Shown: positions 1-9,872 of the stretch, piece after piece | Numbering within the stretch: the stretch's first letter is position 1 | How the letters are laid out: every line of letters starts with the position of its first letter | Assembly (NCBI GenBank): GCA_028707085.1 | Contig: JAQTUW010000007.1 | Location: 24,570-88,569 of the forward strand | Direction of reading: 5' to 3' | DNA from: Methylococcales bacterium | Lineage (GTDB): Bacteria; Pseudomonadota; Gammaproteobacteria; Methylococcales; Methylomonadaceae | Length of the DNA: 64,000 nucleotides | Made by a program: the position numbers and the translations under genes | The notes under the pieces: model-generated | Databases searched by the model: none | Seen by the model: only the letters and a program-made list of their open reading frames with translations | Told to the model about the DNA's origin: nothing

Positions 1-1605
1 GGTGGTCTTTTGCGGGGTAAGCGCGGTGCTGGAGGGCGCCAGGGTCAGATATTGAATGGCCGGATTGTAGGATGTGCCATAGGAAAAATAATAACTTTGC
101 CAGGCAAACGGCTTATAAACCAGCGCTGCGCGCGGACTGAACAATGAATTGGTTTCCGTATAGGAGTCGCCGGAAGTGTTGGCGTAAAAATTCGATATGA
201 ACCTGTCAAAATTCAGCCCGCCGATCACATCCCACTTGTCGGTGACATGCAGAGTATCCACCGCGTACAGATTGATGTCATCGCCGCGCGAGCCGGGCTG
301 GCTGGCAAGCTGTTGCGGTACGGATGCCTGCTGTTGCGGATTGGGATTTAGTAGCGAGGTCGGCGAAATCTGATCGATCTGATCCACATAGCGGTTAGTC
401 GTCATGGTTTCGCGGCTCAGACCCAGACCGGTGACCAGATCATGCTGAAACGCGCCGGTATCGAAACTGTAATTCAGGTTCATTCGGTCTATCAGCAAGG
501 TCGTGGCGCCGGAGCTGCTGGGTTGATCCCGATACACCAGAATTTGATCCAGCGGGGTGCCGAGCGCCGGTACACTGGTATAGTCGTTGGTTAGAGTAGG
601 CGCGGTTACCTGATAATTAAAGCCATAGTTGCCGTAGCGGAAGCTGTTGGTCAGCTTGAGTTTCGAATTAAACACATGCTCAAGACTCGCCGTCACCACA
701 TTGGTATTGGTCTGGGTGCGGTCATAATTGGCCAGGCCGTAAAAATTGTTACGGGCTACCGGCGCCGGCGAACCCCAGAGGAAAGGGATGCCATAATCCG
801 GAATATTGTTTTCTTCCTGATGCAGATAGCTGAGGGTCAGATGCGTCGGCCCATCCATGCCGAAACTGATCGATGGCGCAAGACCGAAGCGCTGATTCAA
901 AGCCACGTCCCGGTCGGCGATATTGGAGCGTTCGCCCATGATGGCCAGGCGGACGGCGGTTCCGGAATTGACGACTTCGTTAAAATCGCCGGTCAAACGG
1001 GCCAGATCGTTGGTGCCGCCCTTTAAAGACACCGTATTCAGCGTGGTGCGGGTCGGCTGCTTGGTTTCCTGGTTGACTAGCCCGGCTGTGGAACCGTAGC
1101 CGAACATCATCGACGACGAGCCTTTGATGACATCCACCGAATCCAGGTTGAAACTGTCGCGGGTGTAGCTGCCGGGGTCGCGCAAACCGTCCATAAAAAA
1201 ACCGTTTTGTACCACCAGTCCGCGCAGATTGACATTATCGCCATGCGCGCCGCCTTCTCCGGAGTTCAGGGTAATGCCCGGCACATTGCGTAGCGCATCC
1301 TGCAAACGGGTTATGGATTGATCCTGCAATTGTTCCGTGCCGATAATGTCTATGGCTTGCGGAATGTCCTGAATCGGTGCGGAATATAAATCGAGATCGA
1401 GCTTATGCAGATTATGGCTCTCGGTTGCGGAGGAACCGCTTTCCACCTGCACTTCAGGCAGGATGGCGTCATCATCCGCCTGCGCCGTTTGTGAAACCGT
1501 GCCGGAAGCCGCAATGCCGAATACCGTGGCCCTGACCAGTCCTGGCGGGAATGGCGCAGACAGGGTTCTTCGATTTTTGCTATGCCGGTTACTTTTTATA
1601 TACAT
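1..1605 (-). CDS. TonB-dependent siderophore receptor (C-terminus outside window)
   Basis: Reverse-strand reading from ATG at 1605 gives signal peptide, TonB-like segment, plug domain (IPQAIDIIGTEQLQDQSITRLQDALRNVPGI...GLVVQNGFFMDGLRDPGSYTRDSFNLDSVDVIKGSSSMMFGYGSTAG) and beta-barrel repeats; runs off the left edge. Confidence 0.93.
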   Translation of the reverse strand, partial: MYIKSNRHSKNRRTLSAPFPPGLVRATVFGIAASGTVSQTAQADDDAILPEVQVESGSSATESHNLHKLDLDLYSAPIQDIPQAIDIIGTEQLQDQSITRLQDALRNVPGITLNSGEGGAHGDNVNLRGLVVQNGFFMDGLRDPGSYTRDSFNLDSVDVIKGSSSMMFGYGSTAGLVNQETKQPTRTTLNTVSLKGGTNDLARLTGDFNEVVNSGTAVRLAIMGERSNIADRDVALNQRFGLAPSISFGMDGPTHLTLSYLHQEENNIPDYGIPFLWGSPAPVARNNFYGLANYDRTQTNTNVVTASLEHVFNSKLKLTNSFRYGNYGFNYQVTAPTLTNDYTSVPALGTPLDQILVYRDQPSSSGATTLLIDRMNLNYSFDTGAFQHDLVTGLGLSRETMTTNRYVDQIDQISPTSLLNPNPQQQASVPQQLASQPGSRGDDINLYAVDTLHVTDKWDVIGGLNFDRFISNFYANTSGDSYTETNSLFSPRAALVYKPFAWQSYYFSYGTSYNPAIQYLTLAPSSTALTPQKTT

Positions 1606-1672
1606 CGTAAAGTCTCCAAAGAGGCTATGAAAAAGAATGAACCGTAAGAGTAAGGCTATTAAATTCGTTGAT

Positions 1673-1697
1673 ACAAATAGTAATGGTTCTCATTTGT
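1673..1697. promoter_or_regulatory. Candidate Fur box upstream of TonB-dependent receptor
   Basis: ACAAATAGTAATGGTTCTCATTTGT, imperfect inverted repeat resembling the Fur consensus, about 70 bp upstream of the receptor start. Confidence 0.5.
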
Positions 1698-1860
1698 AGT
1701 GTCAAATCTAAGTGTGTATCGATAGCTTAGCTGACGAGATATATGGCCCATCCTATTCAGCCTGTCTAGCGCAAAGGCATTCAATGCGCTAAAATTCGAA
1801 ATGAATCAGTCGCTTTGGATTGATTGTGGGAATGACTGAAACTCTGGGCGGAAAAAATCG

Positions 1861-3075
1861 ATGGATGCGAAGAACTCTTCATTTGCGGGCCTGATTGACC
1901 CCATCCAGCCTGACGAATTTTTTTCTCAATACTGGGAGAAAAAACCGTTGTATATCAGGCGGGCGGATGCGCAGTTTTATCGCCAGATCATAACCCTGGA
2001 TGACGCGCAGTCCGCCATCACGTTCGGCGGACTGCGTTATCCCGCCATTCAGCTTGCAAAAAGCGGCGCGTTTCTGCATCCCGATGTTTTCTGCACGGAT
2101 ATACCTTCGGGCGACATCCTATTCACCGGCGTGCCGGATCCGGACAAGCTGCAAGCCGAGTTCAAGGCGGGCGCGACGATTTCGCTGCCCGGTTTCAACC
2201 GGGCCTGGCGGCCGCTCAGGCGGGTGGCGGCCGCTGTCGAAGATTATCTGGAACATGCGGTTCATACCAATATCTACATCACGCCCGGTAATGCTTCAGG
2301 CTTTAGCCCGCATTACGACCCGCATGACGTCTTCATTTTTCAGATTTCCGGCTCCAAACACTGGAAGATATACCCTCCGCCGCTGAATTTGCCGCATCGT
2401 ACCCAGCCGTTTCAGCCTCAAATGTTTGCGCCGACCGCGCCCCTGCTTGAGCTGGATCTGGAACCCGGCGATCTGCTGTATATGCCCAGAGGCTACATCC
2501 ATGCGGCAAACACCGCGTCCTGCACTTCCATGCATGTCACACTTGGGGTCACGGTGTATACATTTGTCGATCTGGTCTCGATATGGCTGCAGACCGTCAA
2601 GGATGAAGCCGGTTTCCGGCATGCGTTCCCGCCGGGCTTCGCCAGCAGTCCGGCGCTAAAACAGGGCGTCGTGGAGGAGTTTTCCAGGCTGGCCGAGGAT
2701 TTCCACCGGAAACTCGATGCCCAGCAGATGGTGGAGACGTTTCTGCAAAGAGTGAGAGACGGCCATCCCGGACGTTGCGGCGACGCGGAGCCTTTCGATC
2801 TGGATGTGGTGGTGGTCAGCCTGCAAACCCGGCTTAAAGTCCTTGAAAAAGGCATGTATACGCTTACGGAGGAAGGCGACAACATCGTCCTGAAATTCAA
2901 GGGCAGGACGCTGGTCATGTCCCGTCGCGCCCGCGCCACAATCGATGAAATGTGCCGGCGGGCTGCATTTCGGTGTGCGGAACTGCCGCCCGATTTGACG
3001 GAGGACGCCAGGCTCACCCTGATGCGCCATCTTTACCAGCAAGGTTTTTTAATGCTGAGTAAACAGGCGGCATGA
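1861..3075 (+). CDS. JmjC-like cupin protein (RoxA/YcfD-like 2-oxoglutarate oxygenase family)
   Basis: 404 aa; N-term FFSQYWEKKPLYIRR and HYDPHDVFIFQISGSKHWKIY (HxD iron-binding motif) typical of Cupin_4/ribosomal oxygenases. Confidence 0.8.
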   Translation: MDAKNSSFAGLIDPIQPDEFFSQYWEKKPLYIRRADAQFYRQIITLDDAQSAITFGGLRYPAIQLAKSGAFLHPDVFCTDIPSGDILFTGVPDPDKLQAEFKAGATISLPGFNRAWRPLRRVAAAVEDYLEHAVHTNIYITPGNASGFSPHYDPHDVFIFQISGSKHWKIYPPPLNLPHRTQPFQPQMFAPTAPLLELDLEPGDLLYMPRGYIHAANTASCTSMHVTLGVTVYTFVDLVSIWLQTVKDEAGFRHAFPPGFASSPALKQGVVEEFSRLAEDFHRKLDAQQMVETFLQRVRDGHPGRCGDAEPFDLDVVVVSLQTRLKVLEKGMYTLTEEGDNIVLKFKGRTLVMSRRARATIDEMCRRAAFRCAELPPDLTEDARLTLMRHLYQQGFLMLSKQAA

Positions 3076-3127
3076 CACAGTCTGGTCTTTTTAGTGCTGT
3101 GCGGGTAATGCTTGCAGACTTTCCGAT

Positions 3128-3412
3128 TTAGTAATGGTCGTTCTGATATAGATCGGTTACGTCATCGTCCGGGTTGCGTTGCGTGGCTTGTGCCGGACTG
3201 CCGCTTTCGGTTTTGATTGCCGTGCCGGCTGGCGGTTGACTTCCGGCGTGAGAGACCTGCCCGGCGCTTCCGTCGCTCTGTTTCAAGGCGGCGGACTGCG
3301 GTTTGTTAACGGCGTCGCCGCCGGGGGTTGCGGCATCAGCCTCCGGCTGCTGGGCGAACGCCGTGCTGGCGGCAAATACCAAGGCGCTGAAAAACATCAC
3401 AAGTTTTGACAT
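3128..3412 (-). CDS. Small secreted hypothetical protein
   Basis: 94 aa with clear signal peptide (MSKLVMFFSALVFAASTAFAQQ) and low-complexity mature part. Confidence 0.5.
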   Translation of the reverse strand: MSKLVMFFSALVFAASTAFAQQPEADAATPGGDAVNKPQSAALKQSDGSAGQVSHAGSQPPAGTAIKTESGSPAQATQRNPDDDVTDLYQNDHY

Positions 3413-3520
3413 AAATGGCCTCTTTATAATATTTATATTAAGAGATTAACGGTAGGGACGGAATTATCCTAACACGATTATGAAAAAAACCGGAATAATC
3501 ATATCTTGGGAATGATTGTT

Positions 3521-4339
3521 TTACAGATACCGATCCACGCCGCATTCGCAACGCACAAACGCTTTATCCGCCAGCCGTTCTTTCAGGCGGTGATAATTGC
3601 GGTCATGTCGGCTTCTGTCGTTTTGCGGATGCCAAAGGTGCAGAACCGGCACGGCAAACCGGCCTTCCTTACGTTTGACGCCATGATGGATCAGACGAAT
3701 CACCAGATCGGAATCTTCGAACCCCCAGCCCTGAAACTGCTCGTCAAAGCCGTTGATAGCCAGAAAATCCTGTTTCCAGACTCCGAGATTGCAGGTCATG
3801 GCTTTTTGCCAGCGTCGCGGGTGCAAATGGCGCAGGCCGGCGGCAGGCAGATACGCCAGCGGCAGCAGTCGATTGATATTACCTTTTAGTCTTTGTGCAA
3901 TAAAATAGGCGATTGAGGCCCGGTGCAGGGCGATTTGCTGCTCCAAAACCTGTGTGGTATAGATCCGATTCAGGAGTATGCGGTTGCCGGGTACGAAATG
4001 TCCGGCTTCGGCCAGTTGCCGGTGCCGAGCGATAAAATGTGGAAAAACCACGCAGTCGCCGTCCACAAACAATAAATAATCACCGGTGGCGACAGCCGCC
4101 GCCTTATTGCGTATGGCGCCGGCCCGGAAACCCTGGTCTTCGTGAAACATATGCCGCATCGTGATATTGCCGGCGCTCATGAATTCGGCAATCAATTGGC
4201 CGGTTGCCTGGCCGGAGCCGTCATCGGCGACGATGATTTCAAAATTCCGGTCTGTCTGGGCCAGTAGGCTGCGCAGGCAGGCCGCCAGCGCCTGCGGCCA
4301 GTTATAGGTGGTGACTATCACCGAGATCAAACCGGTCAT
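3521..4339 (-). CDS. Family 2 glycosyltransferase
   Basis: SVIVTTYNWPQALAACLRSLLAQTDRNFEIIVADDGS and YLLFVDGDCVVFP motifs. Confidence 0.9.
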   Translation of the reverse strand: MTGLISVIVTTYNWPQALAACLRSLLAQTDRNFEIIVADDGSGQATGQLIAEFMSAGNITMRHMFHEDQGFRAGAIRNKAAAVATGDYLLFVDGDCVVFPHFIARHRQLAEAGHFVPGNRILLNRIYTTQVLEQQIALHRASIAYFIAQRLKGNINRLLPLAYLPAAGLRHLHPRRWQKAMTCNLGVWKQDFLAINGFDEQFQGWGFEDSDLVIRLIHHGVKRKEGRFAVPVLHLWHPQNDRSRHDRNYHRLKERLADKAFVRCECGVDRYL

Positions 4340-5085
4340 GACGCCGAACGTCGCCTGTTGAGCGCCCGCAGTTTCAGGTATTTGTAATAACTGCCTTCGG
4401 CATTGGAAATTGCCAGCATCAGTCCTTCTGGGCCATCCAGAAAACCGGCTTTTATAAAATAGGTTTTAATAAAAGTCCAGAGGCCTTTGGCAAGCGCTTT
4501 TCCCAGTCCGGTGCGATGCTGTTCGGCAAACAGCTTTTCCGCGCCCAATGAGGAATAGCCGTTGATTTTATGCAGCACTTCTTCAGAGTCAATAAACGCT
4601 TCATGCAGCAAGGGGTTGTCAAGGGTTTTGATTTCGCCGGCCACCATAATTCGTTCATGAACCACATCGACGCTGAAAGCTCCGGCCTCTCGGCGGAACA
4701 GGCGCAAAACATGATCCGGCCACCAGCCGCCATGTCTGATCTGCCTGCCGCAATAACTCGACAATCGCGGTATTTCAAAGCCTTGCGCTTCATTGTGTCG
4801 CATGGCTTCCTGAATCTCGGCTTTCAAGGCCGGGCTGACTTCTTCATCGGCGTCTATCGAAAATACCCACTCATGGCGGGCTTTTTCCAGCGCCCGCTGT
4901 TTTTGCGGGCCGAATCCCGGCCAGTCCGTGCTGTACACCAGCGGGGTAAACTGCCGGCAGATGGTCAGGGTCTCATCGGTGCTGCCGGAATCCAGCACGA
5001 TGATTTCGTCCGCCCAGGCCACCGAGGCCAGGCAGCGGCCTATGTGCTGCGCTTCATTTTTGGTGATGACGATGACGCTAAGCAT
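4336..5085 (-). CDS. Family 2 glycosyltransferase, LPS core type (WaaE/KdtX-like)
   Basis: LSVIVITKNEAQHIGRCLASVAWADEIIVLDSGSTDET...WVFSIDADEEVS. Confidence 0.9.
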   Translation of the reverse strand: MLSVIVITKNEAQHIGRCLASVAWADEIIVLDSGSTDETLTICRQFTPLVYSTDWPGFGPQKQRALEKARHEWVFSIDADEEVSPALKAEIQEAMRHNEAQGFEIPRLSSYCGRQIRHGGWWPDHVLRLFRREAGAFSVDVVHERIMVAGEIKTLDNPLLHEAFIDSEEVLHKINGYSSLGAEKLFAEQHRTGLGKALAKGLWTFIKTYFIKAGFLDGPEGLMLAISNAEGSYYKYLKLRALNRRRSAS

Positions 5086-6301
5086 GATCGGTATTCAGGT
5101 TTTGCGCTACGCTGTCGCGGGCCAGCAGGGCACCCAGGAAAAAGGCCAGCAAATTGCCTTCGGCAAAGGTTTTGAAATGCGAATTGAACAGGCTGGTCGC
5201 GCAGATCGCCACCAGAAAACTCGCTGCAATCGGCCCGTAAGGCGGGTTGCGCAGACCCTGGCGGATAGCTGTCCAGATATAGGCTAAAAACAGCAGCACG
5301 CCGATCAGGCCGTTTTCCAGCCAGATAAACAGATATTGATTATGCGGATCGGTAGTGCTCTGGCTACGCCAGTCCCGGTATTTACTGCTAACCAGATCGG
5401 TGTAGGTGTTTTTGAAGGACGATGTGCCATAACCGAAAATCGGTCTGGCCTTGATTAGTTCCAGGGTATTGGTATAAAAAACCATGCGGATGCCTATTGA
5501 GGTCAGTTTGTCGCTGGACTGATAGCTGTTTTGTTCCGCCAGACCCTGTTTGAAACGCTGCTGCAGAGTACTGGAGCTGAATGCGGCGATCAATAATATC
5601 CCGAACACTGCGCCCAGCACCAGCGGCAGCCGTTTAAATCCGTATAAAACCACGCCTGCAAAAGCCAGCGCGGGCAATAGCGCCAGATAGCCGCTTCTGG
5701 CCGGGCTGATGATTAAAATGTTAAACAAAAATAGAGCCATTGCCGCCCACAGATACTGCCTGCGTCCGGCCAGCCGGACGTCTTTGGCCAGAAACAGGCA
5801 GCAGAGCAGGGCGGCTATGAAAGCCATGCTTTGGGTGGAGTAATTGGTCATGAAAATGCCCGGCTCCCGGCCGCTTCTGACGATTAAGTCCAGAGCCCAC
5901 AAGGGTATCGCCACCACGCTTGCCGCCGCCATGAAGCCGATATAGGCGATGACGAAGCGCTGCTGCCAGTGTTGCTGATCAAACAGGCCCAGCAAAATAA
6001 ACACGAAGAACAGTTTATTCCAGCTCATCAGGGTAGCCAGTTTCGCCGGCCAGCCGGTATCGGCATACAGGCAGCCGACTAACAGCCATGCCACAAACAG
6101 CAGTATTATTTTGCCGAGCGGATGTCGGAACGATATTTTCAGGCTATGCGCCGCCTGACCGGAAAGCAGCCAGGCCAGCAGCAAACCGATGCTGGCTATG
6201 CTGGCGGCGGCGGTAGAGATGGGGGCGCTGATGGCGGTAACGATGACCAGATAACGGCAAACCAGTAGGGCTTTTTTGGAAATAACAGCATATGACAGCA
6301 T
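5078..6301 (-). CDS. O-antigen ligase family protein (WaaL-like)
   Basis: 407 aa polytopic; large loop and ..DPHNQYLFIWLENGLIGVLLFLAYI motif of Wzy_C/WaaL. Confidence 0.85.
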   Translation of the reverse strand: MLSYAVISKKALLVCRYLVIVTAISAPISTAAASIASIGLLLAWLLSGQAAHSLKISFRHPLGKIILLFVAWLLVGCLYADTGWPAKLATLMSWNKLFFVFILLGLFDQQHWQQRFVIAYIGFMAAASVVAIPLWALDLIVRSGREPGIFMTNYSTQSMAFIAALLCCLFLAKDVRLAGRRQYLWAAMALFLFNILIISPARSGYLALLPALAFAGVVLYGFKRLPLVLGAVFGILLIAAFSSSTLQQRFKQGLAEQNSYQSSDKLTSIGIRMVFYTNTLELIKARPIFGYGTSSFKNTYTDLVSSKYRDWRSQSTTDPHNQYLFIWLENGLIGVLLFLAYIWTAIRQGLRNPPYGPIAASFLVAICATSLFNSHFKTFAEGNLLAFFLGALLARDSVAQNLNTDHA

Positions 6302-6312
6302 GAGTCAGGCCC

Positions 6313-7032
6313 TTATCGCCAGAGTTGATAGATGTATTTGCGTTTCAGCTTCTCCCAGCGAAACAGCATGGCTTTCAGCCAGGCGGGCGGGGCCGCTTCC
6401 AGCGCACTGTCGAACAGCCCGTTTTTGCTGCCCTGTTCCACCACCGGTTCTTCCAGCCACAGCATGGTTATGCCAAGCTGTCTGTCTATCTCTTCAAACT
6501 GATTGTCGATAGGTTTGGCGATTTTATGGGTATCGATCCAGTCCAGTCTCTTTTGCGCGGCAACGCTGTCTATGATATAGGAATCGGCAAAACGGCCTCT
6601 GCTGCCGATATAAAGATATTGTCCCGGCCGCCTTTGGCTTTTCGGGGTAAAAAAGTTGCCGCCGGAACCGATAAAAATCACTTTGTCGCCGGTAAATTGC
6701 CCGCTTTGCCGTAAGGCCCGTTGCAGTCCAAGCTTAAAATCCTTGCCCAGCAGCGCATCGTCTTCCAGAATCAGCGCCAGACCACCACTGGCTACGGTGT
6801 TCCGCAAAGCCTGCACATGCTTTAATGCACAGGATTTTTGGCCATCCGACAGCGTGTTGCCGGCCGTAAAATATTGGGCGATCACTGCCGGGCTCAAATC
6901 CTCGATATCCCAGTCTGAAATAAAATCGGCCGCCATGCCTACCTTGGCAAGCTGGCGTTCCATAAAAGCGCGACGCAAGGTGAACGCTTTTACGTTTAGG
7001 ACAAAAATATGCTTGAGAGTCTGCTCTTCCAT
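6313..7032 (-). CDS. Family 25 glycosyltransferase (LPS biosynthesis)
   Basis: HIFVLNVKAFTLRRAFMERQLAKVGM...ALILEDDALLGKDF typical of GT25. Confidence 0.85.
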   Translation of the reverse strand: MEEQTLKHIFVLNVKAFTLRRAFMERQLAKVGMAADFISDWDIEDLSPAVIAQYFTAGNTLSDGQKSCALKHVQALRNTVASGGLALILEDDALLGKDFKLGLQRALRQSGQFTGDKVIFIGSGGNFFTPKSQRRPGQYLYIGSRGRFADSYIIDSVAAQKRLDWIDTHKIAKPIDNQFEEIDRQLGITMLWLEEPVVEQGSKNGLFDSALEAAPPAWLKAMLFRWEKLKRKYIYQLWR

Positions 7033-7150
7033 AATTTCAAAGCGTTAGGCGTTGGTAAAAACTAGTTTTTATGGCGCGAGAGTTTTCTAGCGCCAGTTTG
7101 ACCATAAATGTCGGCAGGGCACATAGAGCGGGCGCCCTGCCGGGCCATGA

Positions 7151-9214
7151 CTATTTCACCCGCATGCCCGGCTGTGCGCCCTCGTCCGGCGACAAAACCC
7201 AGATATCCTTGCCACCCGGCCCGGCGGCCAGCACCATGCCTTCCGAGACGCCGAAACGCATCTTGCGCGGCTTTAGATTGGCGACCACCACCGTCAGCCT
7301 GCCTTCCAGGTCTTCCGGCGCATAGGCCGATTTGATGCCGGCGAAAATATTACGGGTTTCCATGCCCAGGTCAACGGTCAGTTGCAACAGTTTTTCCGCA
7401 CCCTCAACCGGCTGGGCCTTGATGATGCGGGCGATACGCAAATCGATTCTGGCGAAATCGTCGATTTCGATAGCCTCGGCGATGGCCTCTACCGGTACAG
7501 CGGCCGTAGCCGCCGATTCGGTTTTTGCGCCGCCGGCTCCGGTCGGAACAGGTGAGGTCGGGGTTTTTTCCAGATTCTCCCTGGAGGCCTCGATGATGGC
7601 GGCAATTTTGTCCGGCTCAATGCGGGTCATCAGCGGCGTGAACGGATTGATTTTGTGATTCAGTAGCGGCTGGGCCTGCGCCGGCCAGCTTTCTTCGCCA
7701 ATGTTCAGAAAATCGGCGGCATTGGCCGCCAGACCGGGCAGCACGGGTCGCAAATAAGCCGCCAGCAGGCGGAACAGGTTTAAACCCATGCTGCAGACCG
7801 CATTCAGTTCGGCGTCCCGGCCTTCTTCCTTGGCTATTAGCCACGGCTTTTTTTCGTCGATGTACTGGTTGGCCTTGTCGGCCAGAGCCATGATCTCACG
7901 CATGGCTTTGCCGAATTCGCGATTTTCGTAAAGTTCGGCAATCGGGCCGCTGGCGTCAATGAACTGCCGAAACAGTTCCGGTTCGGCGCAGTCGGCGGAT
8001 AATATGCCGTCGAAGCGTTTATTGATAAAACCGCTACAGCGGCTGGCGATATTCACCACTTTGCCGACCAGATCGGCATTCACTCGTTGAGTGAAATCCT
8101 CGAAATTCAGATCGATGTCGTCCACGCCGGCGCCGAGTTTGGCGGCAAAATAATAGCGCAGATACTCGGGATGCAGATGTTCCAGATAGGTGCGGGCCTT
8201 GATGAATGTGCCGCGCGATTTGGACATTTTTTCGCCGTTGACGGTCAGGAAGCCATGCGCAAAAATGGCGCTTGGCTTGCGGAAACCCGCGCCGTGCAGC
8301 ATGGCCGGCCAGAACAGGGCATGGAAATAAATGATGTCCTTGCCGATGAAGTGATATAACTCGGCGGTGCTGTCTTCGCGCCAGAAATCGTCAAAATTCA
8401 GGCCGTTTTTGTCGCATAAGGCTTTGAAGCTGGCCATGTAACCGATAGGCGCATCCAGCCAGACATAAAAATATTTACCGGGCGCATCCGGAATTTCAAA
8501 ACCGAAATAGGGCGCGTCGCGGGAAATATCCCATTCCTGTAGGCCGTTTTCAAGCCATTCCGCCATTTTATTGCTGACTTCGGGCTGCAAATGGCCAGCC
8601 TTGGTCCAGCCGGCCAGCATGTCGGCAAAATGGCGCAGATTAAAAAAGTAATGAACGGAATCCTTTTCAATAGGCTTCTCGCCGGAAATCGCCGAGACGG
8701 CGTTTTTTAAATCCATGGGCGAATAGGTCGCGCCGCAAGCCTCGCAGTTGTCGCCATACTGGTCTGCCGCGCCGCATTTCGGGCACTCGCCCTTGATGAA
8801 GCGATCCGGGAGGAACATGTTTTTAACCGGGTCGTAGGCCTGGGTGATGCTGCGGCTATTTATATGCCCGCTGTCGCGCAGGCGCTGATAAATCAGGCTG
8901 GAAAGCATTCTGTTTTCTGCGGAATGGGTGCTGTGATAATGATCGAAAGCCACCCCGAACTCGGCGAAGTCGGCGCGATGCTGTTTTTCCACATCGGCAA
9001 TCAATTGCTCCGGGCTGATGCCCTCGCGATCGGCTCTAAGCATGATAGGCGTGCCGTGCGCATCGTCGGCGCAGACATAGCAACACTGATGGCCGCGCAT
9101 TTTCTGGAAGCGCACCCAAATATCGGTCTGGATGTATTCCACAAGGTGGCCTAGGTGAATGGGGCCGTTGGCATAGGGCAGGGCGCTGGTAACAAGGATG
9201 TTTCGATCGGACAT
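7151..9214 (-). CDS. metG: Methionyl-tRNA synthetase
   Basis: [37 protein letters not shown]-terminal tRNA-binding domain; start chosen at MSDRNILV (ATG 9214). Confidence 0.97.
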   Translation of the reverse strand: MSDRNILVTSALPYANGPIHLGHLVEYIQTDIWVRFQKMRGHQCCYVCADDAHGTPIMLRADREGISPEQLIADVEKQHRADFAEFGVAFDHYHSTHSAENRMLSSLIYQRLRDSGHINSRSITQAYDPVKNMFLPDRFIKGECPKCGAADQYGDNCEACGATYSPMDLKNAVSAISGEKPIEKDSVHYFFNLRHFADMLAGWTKAGHLQPEVSNKMAEWLENGLQEWDISRDAPYFGFEIPDAPGKYFYVWLDAPIGYMASFKALCDKNGLNFDDFWREDSTAELYHFIGKDIIYFHALFWPAMLHGAGFRKPSAIFAHGFLTVNGEKMSKSRGTFIKARTYLEHLHPEYLRYYFAAKLGAGVDDIDLNFEDFTQRVNADLVGKVVNIASRCSGFINKRFDGILSADCAEPELFRQFIDASGPIAELYENREFGKAMREIMALADKANQYIDEKKPWLIAKEEGRDAELNAVCSMGLNLFRLLAAYLRPVLPGLAANAADFLNIGEESWPAQAQPLLNHKINPFTPLMTRIEPDKIAAIIEASRENLEKTPTSPVPTGAGGAKTESAATAAVPVEAIAEAIEIDDFARIDLRIARIIKAQPVEGAEKLLQLTVDLGMETRNIFAGIKSAYAPEDLEGRLTVVVANLKPRKMRFGVSEGMVLAAGPGGKDIWVLSPDEGAQPGMRVK

Positions 9215-9429
9215 GGAGCTCTGTTTGGGTATGACGAAATGTCGGGAATTATGGCATAGAATAGTCATTCAGGCATGGTTTGTGGTTTTGGCAGGGCTGG
9301 GACAGATTGCCGCGCGACAATTGACCACATTTTATCCGTTAGAGGTTTTTGTTAGATTAGCACGGCCTTAAGCCGTTAAGCGATGAGGCAAACCCCTCCA
9401 CCCTTTTAAATGGATAGAAGAGATTAATT

Positions 9430-9681
9430 ATGAACAAAAATATCGTATTAGCAATTGCAAGCGTTTCTGTGATCGGTTTTGCCATCTTGCAGGCCACCAT
9501 TGCAGAAGAAAAACCGGAAAAACAGGCGGAACAGATCAAATCCGTCGCTTGGTATGTGGCGAATATCAAGGAGGCCCGCAAGCAGAATGAGGAATGTTTT
9601 AAGAATGCCGGTCTGCAATCCTCGGACAACTGTCAAAACTCGCTTCACGCTTTACAGATAAGTTTTAAAGGCGGCAACTAA
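9430..9681 (+). CDS. Small exported protein with EexN/TrbK entry-exclusion-like pattern
   Basis: 83 aa, signal-like N-term, then SVAWYVANIKEARKQNEECFKNAGLQSSDNCQNSLHALQIS. Confidence 0.55.
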   Translation: MNKNIVLAIASVSVIGFAILQATIAEEKPEKQAEQIKSVAWYVANIKEARKQNEECFKNAGLQSSDNCQNSLHALQISFKGGN

Positions 9682-9688
9682 ATTTATG

Positions 9689-9719
9689 GCCGGTGGATAA
9701 CCAGCGGTTATCCACCGGC
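9689..9719. repeat. Perfect 14-bp stem, 3-nt loop hairpin
   Basis: GCCGGTGGATAACC-AGC-GGTTATCCACCGGC just 3' of the small exported ORF; no T tract. Confidence 0.9.
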
Positions 9720-9872
9720 AGCCGGGCCAAACGCAAGGCATGAAATTCCGGCCGGGTCAAGATTTACCGGGTGTTGCAGACAGGTCGTAAAACGGTTTAA
9801 TAGCTTGTCATTAAGCGGTATTATATTTGTACTGATTTACTCGGTTATTCTTTTCTGCTACGGAGTTCCTGC

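Noticed and set aside
3521-7032. LPS glycosyltransferase/ligase block considered as a novel cluster
   Set aside because: Two GT2, one GT25 and a WaaL-like ligase form an ordinary LPS core/O-antigen locus.
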